Assembly: GCA_009922405.1 (NCBI GenBank)
Contig: RFVZ01000123.1
Span: 1 to 7,542, forward strand
Length of the DNA stretch: 7,542 bases
Reading direction: 5' to 3'
Source: Betaproteobacteria bacterium
Lineage (GTDB): Bacteria; Pseudomonadota; Gammaproteobacteria; Burkholderiales; Burkholderiaceae_E
The notes below the pieces were generated by a model. It was given only the letters and a program-made list of their open reading frames with translations. It did no database searches and was not told the DNA's origin. This document shows, in pieces, positions 1-6,760 of the stretch. Both the position numbers and the translations under genes were made by a program. Every line of letters begins with the position of its first letter. Positions within the stretch are counted from its first letter, which is position 1.

Positions 1-21
1 ATAAATTGTTAGAGAGCCGTG

Positions 22-348
22 ATGAACATCGCTTCAGTCGAACTTGAGCAGATGCAGGAAGCCGCTGGCCAGGCCTGCAAGCTAATGAAGGTGTTGGCAA
101 ATCCGGACCGTCTGATGATTCTTTGCCAACTCTCGCGAGGGGAGATGCGGGTGGGGGACATCGAAACGCTGTTGGGCATCGTGCAGCCTACCCTGTCGCA
201 ACAGCTGACCGTGCTGCGCGAAGACGGGCTGGTGAGTACGCGCCGCGAGGGTAAAAACATTTACTACTGCGTCAATAGTCCGCAGGCCCTGGCGGTGCTT
301 GATGTTCTCTATCAGCAGTTCTGCCAACCCATAGAGGACGTCGGATGA
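22..348 (+). CDS. bigR: ArsR-family BigR/SqrR-like sulfur-responsive repressor
   Basis: This is a 108-residue winged-helix repressor of the ArsR/SmtB family. The core helix-turn-helix is visible around residues 45-70 (VGDIETLLG, then QPTLSQQLTVLREDGLV), followed by the wing (TRREGKNIYY). Two cysteines, C35 (ILCQL) and C101 (QFCQP), lie 66 residues apart. That is the spacing of the C42/C108 dithiol pair known from Xylella BigR, which oxidises or forms a polysulfide bridge on exposure to sulfide or persulfide and releases DNA. Two further cysteines, C19 and C83, are not part of that pair. The family usually represses its own operon, and the YeeE/YedE genes directly downstream, the first overlapping the stop codon by ATGA, fit that. 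The ATG at 22 is preferred over the GTG at 19 because AGAGAG at 11-16 gives 5-base spacing to the ATG but only 2 to the GTG. The sulfur-sensing role is inferred from the cysteines and neighbours; a metal-sensing ArsR is less likely because typical metal-site CxC motifs are absent. Confidence 0.88.
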   Translation: MNIASVELEQMQEAAGQACKLMKVLANPDRLMILCQLSRGEMRVGDIETLLGIVQPTLSQQLTVLREDGLVSTRREGKNIYYCVNSPQALAVLDVLYQQFCQPIEDVG

Positions 349-779
349 CCATCGACTGGGCACACTTCACGCCATGGGGGTCTCTGGGCGGCGGTTTATT
401 GCTCGGACTGGCATCAGCGCTCTTCATACTCGTCAATGGTCGAATTCTGGGCATCAGCGGTATTTTGGGCGGCTTACTTGCGCCACGCAGCGGCGACATC
501 GCCTGGCGCCTCTCGTTTCTGGGTGGAATGGCTGTTGCGCCATTCGCTGCCGCATTCCTGTTTCCTTTTGCCGTGACCGCGCCCCGCATCGATGCGGGTT
601 ATTTGACGATCGCAATCGCTGGTCTCCTCGTTGGATTCGGCACTCGCTACGGCTCGGGCTGTACGAGCGGACATGGCGTTTGCGGTTTGTCGCGCCTTTC
701 GCCTCGTTCTCTCGTGTCTACGCTGACATTCATGGGCGCCGGGTTTTTGATCGTTTATGTGGTTCGTCACTTCGTCTGA
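345..779 (+). CDS. pmpA: YeeE/YedE-family membrane protein, N-terminal half type (PmpA-like)
   Basis: This is a 144-residue, very hydrophobic inner-membrane protein of the YeeE/YedE (sulfur transport) family. Four hydrophobic segments can be seen at about residues 14-32, 56-76, 86-98 and 124-141. The diagnostic family signature is at 99-122: GTRYGSGCTSGHGVCGLSR followed by LSPRS, with cysteines C106 and C113. In the structurally studied relative TsuA, conserved cysteines relay thiosulfate through the membrane. Full-length YeeE proteins are about 350 residues, so this is one half of a split transporter, and the next gene supplies the other half. The start ATG overlaps the regulator's TGA (ATGA at 345-348), which indicates translational coupling and shared control by the BigR-like repressor. 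The substrate is not shown by the sequence; thiosulfate or another reduced sulfur species is the inference. The symbol follows the pmpAB naming used for split YeeE pairs under ArsR-type control. Confidence 0.87.
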   Translation: MTIDWAHFTPWGSLGGGLLLGLASALFILVNGRILGISGILGGLLAPRSGDIAWRLSFLGGMAVAPFAAAFLFPFAVTAPRIDAGYLTIAIAGLLVGFGTRYGSGCTSGHGVCGLSRLSPRSLVSTLTFMGAGFLIVYVVRHFV

Positions 780-786
780 AGTGCAA

Positions 787-1218
787 ATGGAATCCAGCAT
801 GCGTCATCGTTTGAGTGAGTTCTTGGTGGGCCTCCTGTTTGGTCTTGGATTATTGATTTCGGGCATGACGGACCCAAGCAAGGTTCTGGGCTTTCTGGAT
901 CTTTTTGGGCAGTGGGATCCTTCATTGGCCCTCGTGATGGGTGGCGCCATCGGGGTTGGCGTCTTCGCGTTTGCCCTCGCCAAAAATCGCACTGTGAGCT
1001 TCCTGGGCGACGCTATGCGCATGCCGACTTCCAGTCAGATCGACCGCCGCCTGATCGTGGGCGCATTGATGTTTGGTTCGGGCTGGGGTCTCGCTGGTTT
1101 TTGCCCTGGACCCGCACTCGTTTCGTTAGCCGCTGGTCAACCCAAGGCCGCAGCCTTTGTCGTCTTCATGGGGCTGGGCATGGTCATTTTTGAAGTCCTC
1201 GAGGGACGCGACCAATAG
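787..1218 (+). CDS. pmpB: YeeE/YedE-family membrane protein, C-terminal half type (DUF6691, PmpB-like)
   Basis: This is a 143-residue inner-membrane protein, the usual partner of the preceding half-transporter. The family motif SGMTDPSKVLGFLD is at residues 25-38, and a second signature, GSGWGLAGFCPGPALVSL, is at 97-114 with the conserved C106 in FCPGP. Hydrophobic segments lie at about 12-26, 47-65, 89-113 and 119-136. Together the two proteins would form a complete YeeE-like pore with a cysteine contributed from each half. The gene starts 7 bases after the stop of the first half, so the two are almost certainly cotranscribed. The start is uncertain. ATG 787 has only a weak AAG upstream. ATG 799 is preceded by GGAA at 789-792 with 6-base spacing and would give a protein four residues shorter, beginning MRHRLSEF, also close to what is usual in the family. 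An ATG at 757 would overlap the previous gene by 23 bases and is less likely. Confidence 0.86.
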   Translation: MESSMRHRLSEFLVGLLFGLGLLISGMTDPSKVLGFLDLFGQWDPSLALVMGGAIGVGVFAFALAKNRTVSFLGDAMRMPTSSQIDRRLIVGALMFGSGWGLAGFCPGPALVSLAAGQPKAAAFVVFMGLGMVIFEVLEGRDQ

Positions 1219-1261
1219 TTGCTGGCCGACTTTGATTACCAAACTCATCCAGAAGGCCTGA

Positions 1262-1612
1262 TTAATTGGCCAGCTCGATGCCAGTGACGGTAAAGACACC
1301 ATTGCGTTTCTCGGCTGAGAACCGAACTTTGTCGCCTGGATTGAGCCTTTCCAGGAGTGTCGAATCTGCCGCCGTGAACACCATGGTCATCGGCGCCATG
1401 TCCAGATTCTCGATACGGCCGTGGCGAAGTGTGACCTTGCCTTGCAATTTGTCGACCTTTCTTACCTCACCCTCAGTCGTTGGCTGAGAAGCCGGCACGC
1501 TCGCCGTCGCATCGACTGGGCGGTGCGAGGAATGTTCCGTATTCGAGGATTGCGCGAGGACTGCAGTCGATAAATTTAACGCGGCGGCGAGTATAAAAAA
1601 ACGAGAAATCAT
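1262..1612 (-). CDS. CusF-like periplasmic copper-binding protein
   Basis: This is a 116-residue exported protein with an N-terminal signal peptide (residues 1-20, cleavage likely after VLAQ or VLA), a low-complexity linker rich in S, T, P and H (21-46), and a C-terminal OB-fold CusF domain (about 47-114). The metal-site segment reads LRHGRIENLDMAPMTMVF at 62-79. Aligned to E. coli CusF (H36, W44, M47, M49), the ligands are H64, M75 and M77, but the tryptophan that caps Cu(I) in CusF is M72 here. CusF proteins carry Cu(I) or Ag(I) in the periplasm and hand it to an efflux system. This is the last gene of the copper operon: its ATG overlaps the TGA of the copper oxidase (ATGA on the minus strand, 1612-1609), with an AAAGAG ribosome site about 9 bases upstream. 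It probably buffers periplasmic copper exported by the ATPase or feeds the oxidase. The CusF-family assignment is firm; its delivery partner is unknown because no CusAB is visible. Confidence 0.87.
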   Translation of the reverse strand: MISRFFILAAALNLSTAVLAQSSNTEHSSHRPVDATASVPASQPTTEGEVRKVDKLQGKVTLRHGRIENLDMAPMTMVFTAADSTLLERLNPGDKVRFSAEKRNGVFTVTGIELAN

Positions 1613-2961
1613 GTCGAACTCTTTGGAAGTTGGCGCTTGTTGTCGGGCGTGACCAGTGCGGCCCGGACGGGCTCTGGCATATCGCCCTGAAATTCATAGG
1701 CTACGGTGCCAGGCGGGTGTTTGTAATTGCCCGGGTCCCGGTAATCGCCGGGCTTCACGTCATCGCGCGCCTTGACCACGCTGAACATGCCACCCATACC
1801 CAGCGGGCCGAACGGCCCCTGGCCGGTCATCATGGGTAGGGTGTTGTCGGGCAAGGGCATCTCCATTTCGGCCATCTCGTGCATACCCTTTTCGCCCATA
1901 GCCATGTAATCAGGCACTAGTTTGCCGATGCGCTGGGCCAGGTCGCGCTGCTCTACACCCAGCATTGTCGGCAGGCTGTGGCCCATGGGACCCATGGTGT
2001 GGTGCGACTTGTGGCAGTGGATGGCCCAGTCACCCGCAACCGCATCGAATTCGATCGCTCGCAACTGACCCACCCCCACATCTGTGGTGACCTCAGGCCA
2101 GCGCCCCGCCTTGGGCACCCAGCCGCCGTCGGTGCCGGTTACCTCAAAGTGGGGTCCGTGCATGTGGATGGGATGGTTGGTCATGGTGAGGTTGCCAATC
2201 CGGATACGCACGCGGTCGCCGGTGCGTACCACCAATGGATCAATCCCTGGGAACACCCGGTTATTCCAGGTCCACATGTTGAACTCGGTCATGGTGCTGA
2301 TCTTGGGCGTCATCGCCCCGGGCTCGATGTCGTAGGAAGCCAGCATGAACATGAAGTCTCGATCGACCTCAAGCTGGCGAGGGTCTTTGGGATGCACCAC
2401 GAGACAGCCGTACATGCCCATTGCAAGCTGGAGCTGGTCGTCTAAGTGGGTGTGATAGAAGTGCGAGCCTGATCTCTGGAGCGTGAACTCATAAACAAAG
2501 GTTTTACCGACGGGAATGCCCGGTTGCGTAAGACCCGACACGCCGTCCATGCCGGAGGGCAATATGATGCCGTGCCAGTGGATGGCGGTGGGCTCAGGAA
2601 GTTTGTTGGTCACGAAGATGCGGATGCGGTCGCCTTCCACGGCTTCGAGGGTGGGACCTGGGCTAGACCCATTAAAACCCCACATGTTGACCTTCATTCC
2701 CGGCGCAAATTCACGAACCACTGGCTCACAAACCAAGTGAAACTCCTTGACGTCGTTTTTCATGCGCCATGGCAATGACCAGCCGTTGAGCGTCACCACA
2801 GGGTTGAAAGGCCTACCGTTGGGCGGTGGCGGTGGTGGCAAAGTGGCGGCGGAGGACTGAACGGGGGCCTCGGGCACAGAAGCAGCACTCGCTTTGCCAA
2901 CGGCGGTCGCCCCTAGTGCAACAGACCCCGCAGCACGGAAAAAATCTCGACGATTACTCAT
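1609..2961 (-). CDS. Tat-exported multicopper oxidase (copper oxidase, laccase-like)
   Basis: This is a 450-residue periplasmic multicopper oxidase, expected to oxidise toxic Cu(I) to Cu(II) with reduction of O2 to water. A twin-arginine signal is at 3-10 (NRRDFFRA), followed by a hydrophobic stretch and an Ala-rich cleavage region near 20-28. All copper motifs are intact: HWHG (H128, H130), HFYHTH (H170, H172), HPIHMHG (H263, H266, H268) and HCHKSHHTMGPM (H315, C316, H317, H321, M326). H263, C316, H321 and axial M326 make the type 1 site; the other eight histidines make the trinuclear cluster. Only about 90 residues separate HTH from HPIH, too few for the middle domain of a three-domain oxidase, so a two-domain fold with type 1 copper in domain 2 is inferred. 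A Met-rich segment (353-392, ten Met) follows, a likely Cu(I)-binding region. ATG 2961 is chosen because it places the Tat motif at the terminus and has GAAGAG upstream. An in-frame TTG at 3000 would overlap the previous gene. It starts 13 bases after the outer-membrane factor gene. Confidence 0.92.
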   Translation of the reverse strand: MSNRRDFFRAAGSVALGATAVGKASAASVPEAPVQSSAATLPPPPPPNGRPFNPVVTLNGWSLPWRMKNDVKEFHLVCEPVVREFAPGMKVNMWGFNGSSPGPTLEAVEGDRIRIFVTNKLPEPTAIHWHGIILPSGMDGVSGLTQPGIPVGKTFVYEFTLQRSGSHFYHTHLDDQLQLAMGMYGCLVVHPKDPRQLEVDRDFMFMLASYDIEPGAMTPKISTMTEFNMWTWNNRVFPGIDPLVVRTGDRVRIRIGNLTMTNHPIHMHGPHFEVTGTDGGWVPKAGRWPEVTTDVGVGQLRAIEFDAVAGDWAIHCHKSHHTMGPMGHSLPTMLGVEQRDLAQRIGKLVPDYMAMGEKGMHEMAEMEMPLPDNTLPMMTGQGPFGPLGMGGMFSVVKARDDVKPGDYRDPGNYKHPPGTVAYEFQGDMPEPVRAALVTPDNKRQLPKSST

Positions 2962-2974
2962 GGCGTGTTTCTCT

Positions 2975-4381
2975 TCAGTGGCCGGGCGTGGGGGCTGCAA
3001 CCGGGCTACTCGTCGGCGATACGGTTGCGGGGATAGGGGATCCCACGGTCAAGGCAGTGTCTAGGTTGATTTGTGCGATCCAGAAGTCGCGCAGGCTGAC
3101 CACCGCGTTGTTAACGCTCGCGACCTGTTCGCGAGCATCGGCTAACAATTCGAAAACGCTGATAAGCATGCCGTTGTAGCGCAGTAGGTTTTCTTCAGAA
3201 ATACGCTTTCGCAGTGGCACCACTTCGTCGCGGTAGTAGCGGGCCAGGTCATAGGCCGTGCGGTAGGCGGCATGGCTCTCGCGTACTTCGGACTGCGCCT
3301 GCACGCCGAGGGCGGCCACGCGGTTCATTGCCTGCAGGTAGGTGGCTTCCGCACGTGCAACGCGAGCGGTCCCAAAATCGAAAATCGGCAACTCCAGCGA
3401 GATCTCGTAACCGTTAGCGCGTTGAAGCCCCGTTTCACTCTTATTTTGGTAGCCGACTTCCAGCACATTAACCATGCGCGTACTTTGGGTTAGACCAAGG
3501 GCGCGGGCCAATGCGTCGGTCTGGCGCCTGGCTATTTGAATATCCAAGCGCTTTTCCATGGCGGTTTGCTCCGCGCCGCGGACTTCCAAGGTCTGCTTCG
3601 GTAACTCTGGCAGTCGGTCAGGCAGTTGAAACTTTGCCCGCGCGCCAGTTAACCCCAGAAGCCGTGTCAATCGCTCCCGATCAGCCAGCGATTGCTGTTG
3701 AATACGGGCCACTTGCGCAGTGGTATCGGCATAAAAGGCCTGCTCACGCATTTGCGTGAGGCGGTTGAAATTGCCTGCCTGCGCCATACGCTTAGCGAGT
3801 TCGTTCGCGATGTCTGCGGTCTCCTTGACTTGCTGTAAGTAGCGGAGTTGCTCCTGGGCACCGACGGCGTTGAAGTAGGCTCGGCGGGTATTGATGGCCA
3901 GGGTTACCGCGTCCTGCGCAGCCTGAAGCTGAGCACGCTCGAACCGTTGCTGCTCGATCTGGCGTGCCATCGGCATTGTGAGCAGCCCAAGCAGATCGAA
4001 CATCACGGTCCGGTCGTATTCGACGACCCCGTTTCCGCTTAGACGCCCGAAGCTAACCCCTGGATTACGAAGCCGTCCGGCACGCACGAGATCAGCCTCT
4101 GCGATTCCGAGGTTGGCAAGTTGGGCCTGCAAATCGCGGTTGCTGAGTAAGGCCACTTCGACGGCAGCATCGACATCGAGTGGCGCCTTTAGAAGTTCGG
4201 AAACCCTGGCCTGGGCGGTCTCGGTCTGCGCAGCGTCGCGTTGCAGAACCACGGGCTGCGCAATACGCTCACGGGTAAGCTCGGACACTTGCTTGAGTCC
4301 ACCGTCGTCCGAAAACGAGGCGCAGCCCGCAAGAGCGGCCATGGTCAATGCCGCCAAACTCCAAAGGTGATGCCTTTTCAT
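2975..4381 (-). CDS. TolC/CusC-like outer-membrane factor lipoprotein
   Basis: This is a 468-residue outer-membrane efflux protein (OEP/TolC family). The N-terminus is a lipoprotein signal with lipobox LAGC and acylated C20; the following residue is Ala rather than Asp, which favours outer-membrane sorting. Two OEP repeats are visible. The first is at about 70-245, with a barrel-strand region near 106-136 and long Ala/Gln-rich helices. The second is at about 265-440, with barrel strands near 304-334, the typical LPIFDFGTAR at 331-340, and helices to 440. The tail (448-468) is rich in Pro, Thr and Ser. TolC-family proteins trimerise into a channel across outer membrane and periplasm, normally docked on an RND or ABC pump by a membrane-fusion protein. 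Here the neighbours are a copper ATPase and a copper oxidase. Its ATG overlaps the ATPase TGA (4381-4378), there is no clear Shine-Dalgarno, and it is probably translated by reinitiation. Family assignment is strong; its working partner is unclear. Confidence 0.9.
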   Translation of the reverse strand: MKRHHLWSLAALTMAALAGCASFSDDGGLKQVSELTRERIAQPVVLQRDAAQTETAQARVSELLKAPLDVDAAVEVALLSNRDLQAQLANLGIAEADLVRAGRLRNPGVSFGRLSGNGVVEYDRTVMFDLLGLLTMPMARQIEQQRFERAQLQAAQDAVTLAINTRRAYFNAVGAQEQLRYLQQVKETADIANELAKRMAQAGNFNRLTQMREQAFYADTTAQVARIQQQSLADRERLTRLLGLTGARAKFQLPDRLPELPKQTLEVRGAEQTAMEKRLDIQIARRQTDALARALGLTQSTRMVNVLEVGYQNKSETGLQRANGYEISLELPIFDFGTARVARAEATYLQAMNRVAALGVQAQSEVRESHAAYRTAYDLARYYRDEVVPLRKRISEENLLRYNGMLISVFELLADAREQVASVNNAVVSLRDFWIAQINLDTALTVGSPIPATVSPTSSPVAAPTPGH

Positions 4382-6687
4382 GGGATGGAAGTGGCGCGTT
4401 TTAGGCGCAAAGCATTGCCAACGACCGAGACCGAGCTAAGACTCATGGTAAGTGCTGCAATCATGGGTGAGAGTAACCACCCGGTTAGCGGATATAGGAC
4501 TCCAGCCGCAACCGGGATCGCCAGCGCGTTGTAGATCAGTGCGAATGCCAGATTTTGTTTCATGTTCGCCACCGTAGCCTCGGACAGCACGCGCGCGGTC
4601 GCCAGTGCGCGCAAATCACCCTTGATCAACGTGATTTCGGCACTGTTCATTGCCACGTCAGTCCCGGTGCCCATGGCGACCCCGACATCGGCCTTGGCCA
4701 GTGCCGGAGCATCGTTGATACCGTCTCCGGCCATCGCCACGATACGTCCTTCGTTTTGCAATTTTTGAACCAGCGCCACTTTGTCGGCCGGTTTGACTTC
4801 ACCATACACTTCGTCAATTCCCAGGCGGGCACCAACGGCTTTCGCGGTTGTCAGACCATCGCCCGTGGCCATGACAATACGCAGGCCGGCCGCTTTTAAA
4901 GTGGCCAAGGCCTCTGGCGTACTTTTTTTGATCGGGTCAGACACCGCTAACAACCCCACCGGATTCCCGTCGACCGCCAGAAACATCACGCTGGCCCCTT
5001 CAATCCGCATGGCCTCTGCCTGCGACACCATCGGTGAGATCAGAACCTTGAGTTGCTTCATAAAAGTGCTGTTGCCAAGGGCAAGGTGATGCCCCGCAAC
5101 TTGAGCGCTCACACCGATTCCTGACGTTGATTCAAAATTCTCTGACCGATCGAGTTTTAATCCACGCTCGCGCGCGGCCCTCACGATGGCATCGGCGAGT
5201 GGGTGTTCACTGCCTTGATCCAGGCTGGCGGCTAAACGCAGTACCTCATTGGCCTCGAAACCAGAAGCCGGAACCGCCCGATCAAATATCGGGTGCCCTT
5301 CGGTGAGGGTGCCCGTCTTGTCGATGATGAGCGTGTCGACTTTGCGCAAATTTTCGATTGCCGCGGCATTGCGAAAGAGCACACCGCGCGTTGCGCCCAA
5401 ACCAGTCGCCACCATGATGGACATGGGCGTCGCCAGACCCAACGCGCAGGGACACGCGATGATCAGGACGGCTACGGCGTTGACCAATCCGAAAACCCAG
5501 CTCGGCTCGGGTCCAAATAGCCCCCAGCCGATACAAGTCAGAGCAGATATTGCCAAGACCGCACCAACAAAGTAACCCGCCACGACATCAGCCATTCGCT
5601 GCATCGGGGCCTTGGAGCGCTGAGCTTGTGCCACCATCTGCACGATCTGGGACAACACCGTCTCAGCCCCGATTTTCTCGGCGCGAACGACCAAAGCGCC
5701 GGTCGTATTAAGCGTCGCACCGATCACCTGGTCGCCAACCCGCTTGGTTACGGGCAGGGGTTCTCCTGAAATCATGGATTCATCGATGGCGCTGTTGCCA
5801 TCGGTCACGGTTCCATCGACTGGAACCTTTTCGCCAGGACGTACCCGCAGCGTGTCCCCGATTTTGACTTCACTCAACGGCACATCTTCTTCGCGGCCAT
5901 CGGCGAGGATTCGGCGCGCCGCTTTGGGAGCCAAGCCAAGCAGAGACCTTATCGCGGCTGAGGTTTCAGATCTGGCCTTCAGTTCCAGCAGTTGCCCCAT
6001 CAAAGTGAGCGAAATGATCACCGCCGCCGCTTCGAAATAGACCGAGACGCGTCCCATGGAAATAAAAGAGGCTGGAAACAACTGAGGACCGGTGGTGGCG
6101 ATCACGCTGTAAATAAACGCTGCGCCAGTCCCCAAGCTGATCAATGTCCACATGTTCAGGCTGCGGTTGATCACCGATTGCCAGCCACGAACAAAGAAGG
6201 GCCAGGCGCCCCACAATACGACAGGCGCTGACAGGACCATTTCAATCCAGCTTTGGAGGGCCATGTCCATCACAGGAAGTAGATGACCGAACATGGCCAG
6301 CACGAACACCATGCATGTCAACGGTAGCGTCCACCAGAATCGTCGCGAAAAATCGCGTAGCTCGGGGTTGTCTTCGTCGAGTTCCGCGGGCAGTTCCGGC
6401 TCCAGCGCCATGCCGCACTTTGGACAGTTGCCAGAGTGGTCCTGGCGCACCTCGGGGTGCATCGGACAGGTGTAAAGCGTGCCCCGCGTTGCCGCAACTG
6501 AGGTTGGCGCTGCTCCGACCGCTAAAACCGCAGGCTTGTACCGCTCTGGTTCAAGAACGAATTTTTCGAGGCATTTTGCGCTGCAAAAATAGTAGGTCTG
6601 TCCACCATGGTCAACGTGGTGCGCAGACATGGCAGTCACCGTCATGCCGCAGATGGGGTCCGTGAGACGAGCAGAAGTTGGATTCAT
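4378..6687 (-). CDS. copA: Cu(I)-exporting P1B-type ATPase with YHS and HMBD N-terminal domains
   Basis: This is a 769-residue heavy-metal P-type ATPase that pumps Cu(I), and possibly Ag(I), from cytoplasm to periplasm. Instead of HMA (GMTCxxC) domains it carries a YHS/TRASH-like module (about 9-50; C13 in PICGM, C35 and C39 in FCSAKC) and a heavy-metal-binding module (72-95; C74, H77, C88, C91 in CPMHP and CPKCGM). The membrane region starts near 117. Catalytic elements are SGEP (307-310, actuator), CPC (412-414, transmembrane metal site), DKTGT (456-460, phosphorylated D456), SEHP (493-496, nucleotide domain) and GDGIND (654-659). YN (719-720) and MSLSS (748-752) in the last two helices are the P1B-1, Cu(I)-type signature. 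ATG 6687 is chosen because family homology begins here (MNPTSARLTDPICGM); the open frame extends 34 codons further to 6789 but that stretch has no family character. No good Shine-Dalgarno sits before 6687; an AAGG lies about 17 bases upstream inside an inverted repeat. It is the first gene of the copper operon, and the next gene overlaps its stop by 4 bases. Confidence 0.93.
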   Translation of the reverse strand: MNPTSARLTDPICGMTVTAMSAHHVDHGGQTYYFCSAKCLEKFVLEPERYKPAVLAVGAAPTSVAATRGTLYTCPMHPEVRQDHSGNCPKCGMALEPELPAELDEDNPELRDFSRRFWWTLPLTCMVFVLAMFGHLLPVMDMALQSWIEMVLSAPVVLWGAWPFFVRGWQSVINRSLNMWTLISLGTGAAFIYSVIATTGPQLFPASFISMGRVSVYFEAAAVIISLTLMGQLLELKARSETSAAIRSLLGLAPKAARRILADGREEDVPLSEVKIGDTLRVRPGEKVPVDGTVTDGNSAIDESMISGEPLPVTKRVGDQVIGATLNTTGALVVRAEKIGAETVLSQIVQMVAQAQRSKAPMQRMADVVAGYFVGAVLAISALTCIGWGLFGPEPSWVFGLVNAVAVLIIACPCALGLATPMSIMVATGLGATRGVLFRNAAAIENLRKVDTLIIDKTGTLTEGHPIFDRAVPASGFEANEVLRLAASLDQGSEHPLADAIVRAARERGLKLDRSENFESTSGIGVSAQVAGHHLALGNSTFMKQLKVLISPMVSQAEAMRIEGASVMFLAVDGNPVGLLAVSDPIKKSTPEALATLKAAGLRIVMATGDGLTTAKAVGARLGIDEVYGEVKPADKVALVQKLQNEGRIVAMAGDGINDAPALAKADVGVAMGTGTDVAMNSAEITLIKGDLRALATARVLSEATVANMKQNLAFALIYNALAIPVAAGVLYPLTGWLLSPMIAALTMSLSSVSVVGNALRLKRATSIP

Positions 6688-6689
6688 GG

Positions 6690-6710
6690 AGGTGTTACTG
6701 AAGCACACCT
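6690..6710. promoter_or_regulatory. Short inverted repeat just upstream of the ATPase start codon
   Basis: AGGTGT (6690-6695) and ACACCT (6705-6710) form a perfect 6-base inverted repeat with a 9-base spacer, ending two bases before the ATPase ATG. On the minus strand the transcript reads AAGGTGT, spacer, ACACCT, CC, ATG, so the only Shine-Dalgarno-like bases (AAGG) would be paired in the stem. It could be a repressor operator or a translational hairpin. It does not match the CueR/MerR operator pattern (ACCTT...AAGGT), whose half-sites have the opposite orientation. A 6-base repeat can occur by chance; function is an inference from position alone. Confidence 0.3.
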
Positions 6711-6760
6711 TAAGCCCGTGAAACTTGCGTAACGGAGAAATGACTAAGCCAAGCCGAATT

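Noticed and set aside
1..21. Promoter or BigR-type operator at the left edge (AT-rich ATAAATTGTTAG)
   Set aside because: Only 21 bases precede the regulator start, so neither a -35/-10 pair nor a full palindrome can be seen. An operator just outside or straddling the edge is plausible but not supportable.
374..814. 146-codon plus-strand frame overlapping the first YeeE-like gene
   Set aside because: Arg/Ser/Cys-rich composition typical of an out-of-frame reading; the overlapping frame has the complete YeeE signature.
1219..1274. Possible bidirectional terminator between the convergent operons (GCTGGCC at 1221-1227 with GGCCAGC at 1268-1274; also GGCC-N9-GGCC)
   Set aside because: The first pair has a 40-base loop and reaches into the CusF-like coding region, the second has only a 4-base stem, and neither has a following T-run. 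Not enough to call a terminator.
1978..2445. Long plus-strand open frame of 155 codons opposite the copper oxidase
   Set aside because: It is His/Gly/Val-rich with no family features and mirrors the codon structure of the well-supported oxidase gene on the other strand; a shadow frame.
2962..3000. TTG start at 3000 for the copper oxidase
   Set aside because: It would put 13 residues before the Tat motif and overlap the outer-membrane factor gene; ATG 2961 with GAAGAG upstream is a better start.
6721..6760. Sigma-70 promoter for the copper operon within the leader
   Set aside because: Candidate -35-like TTGGCT has no acceptable -10 at 16-19 bases on the minus strand; no confident promoter or CueR-type spacer found.
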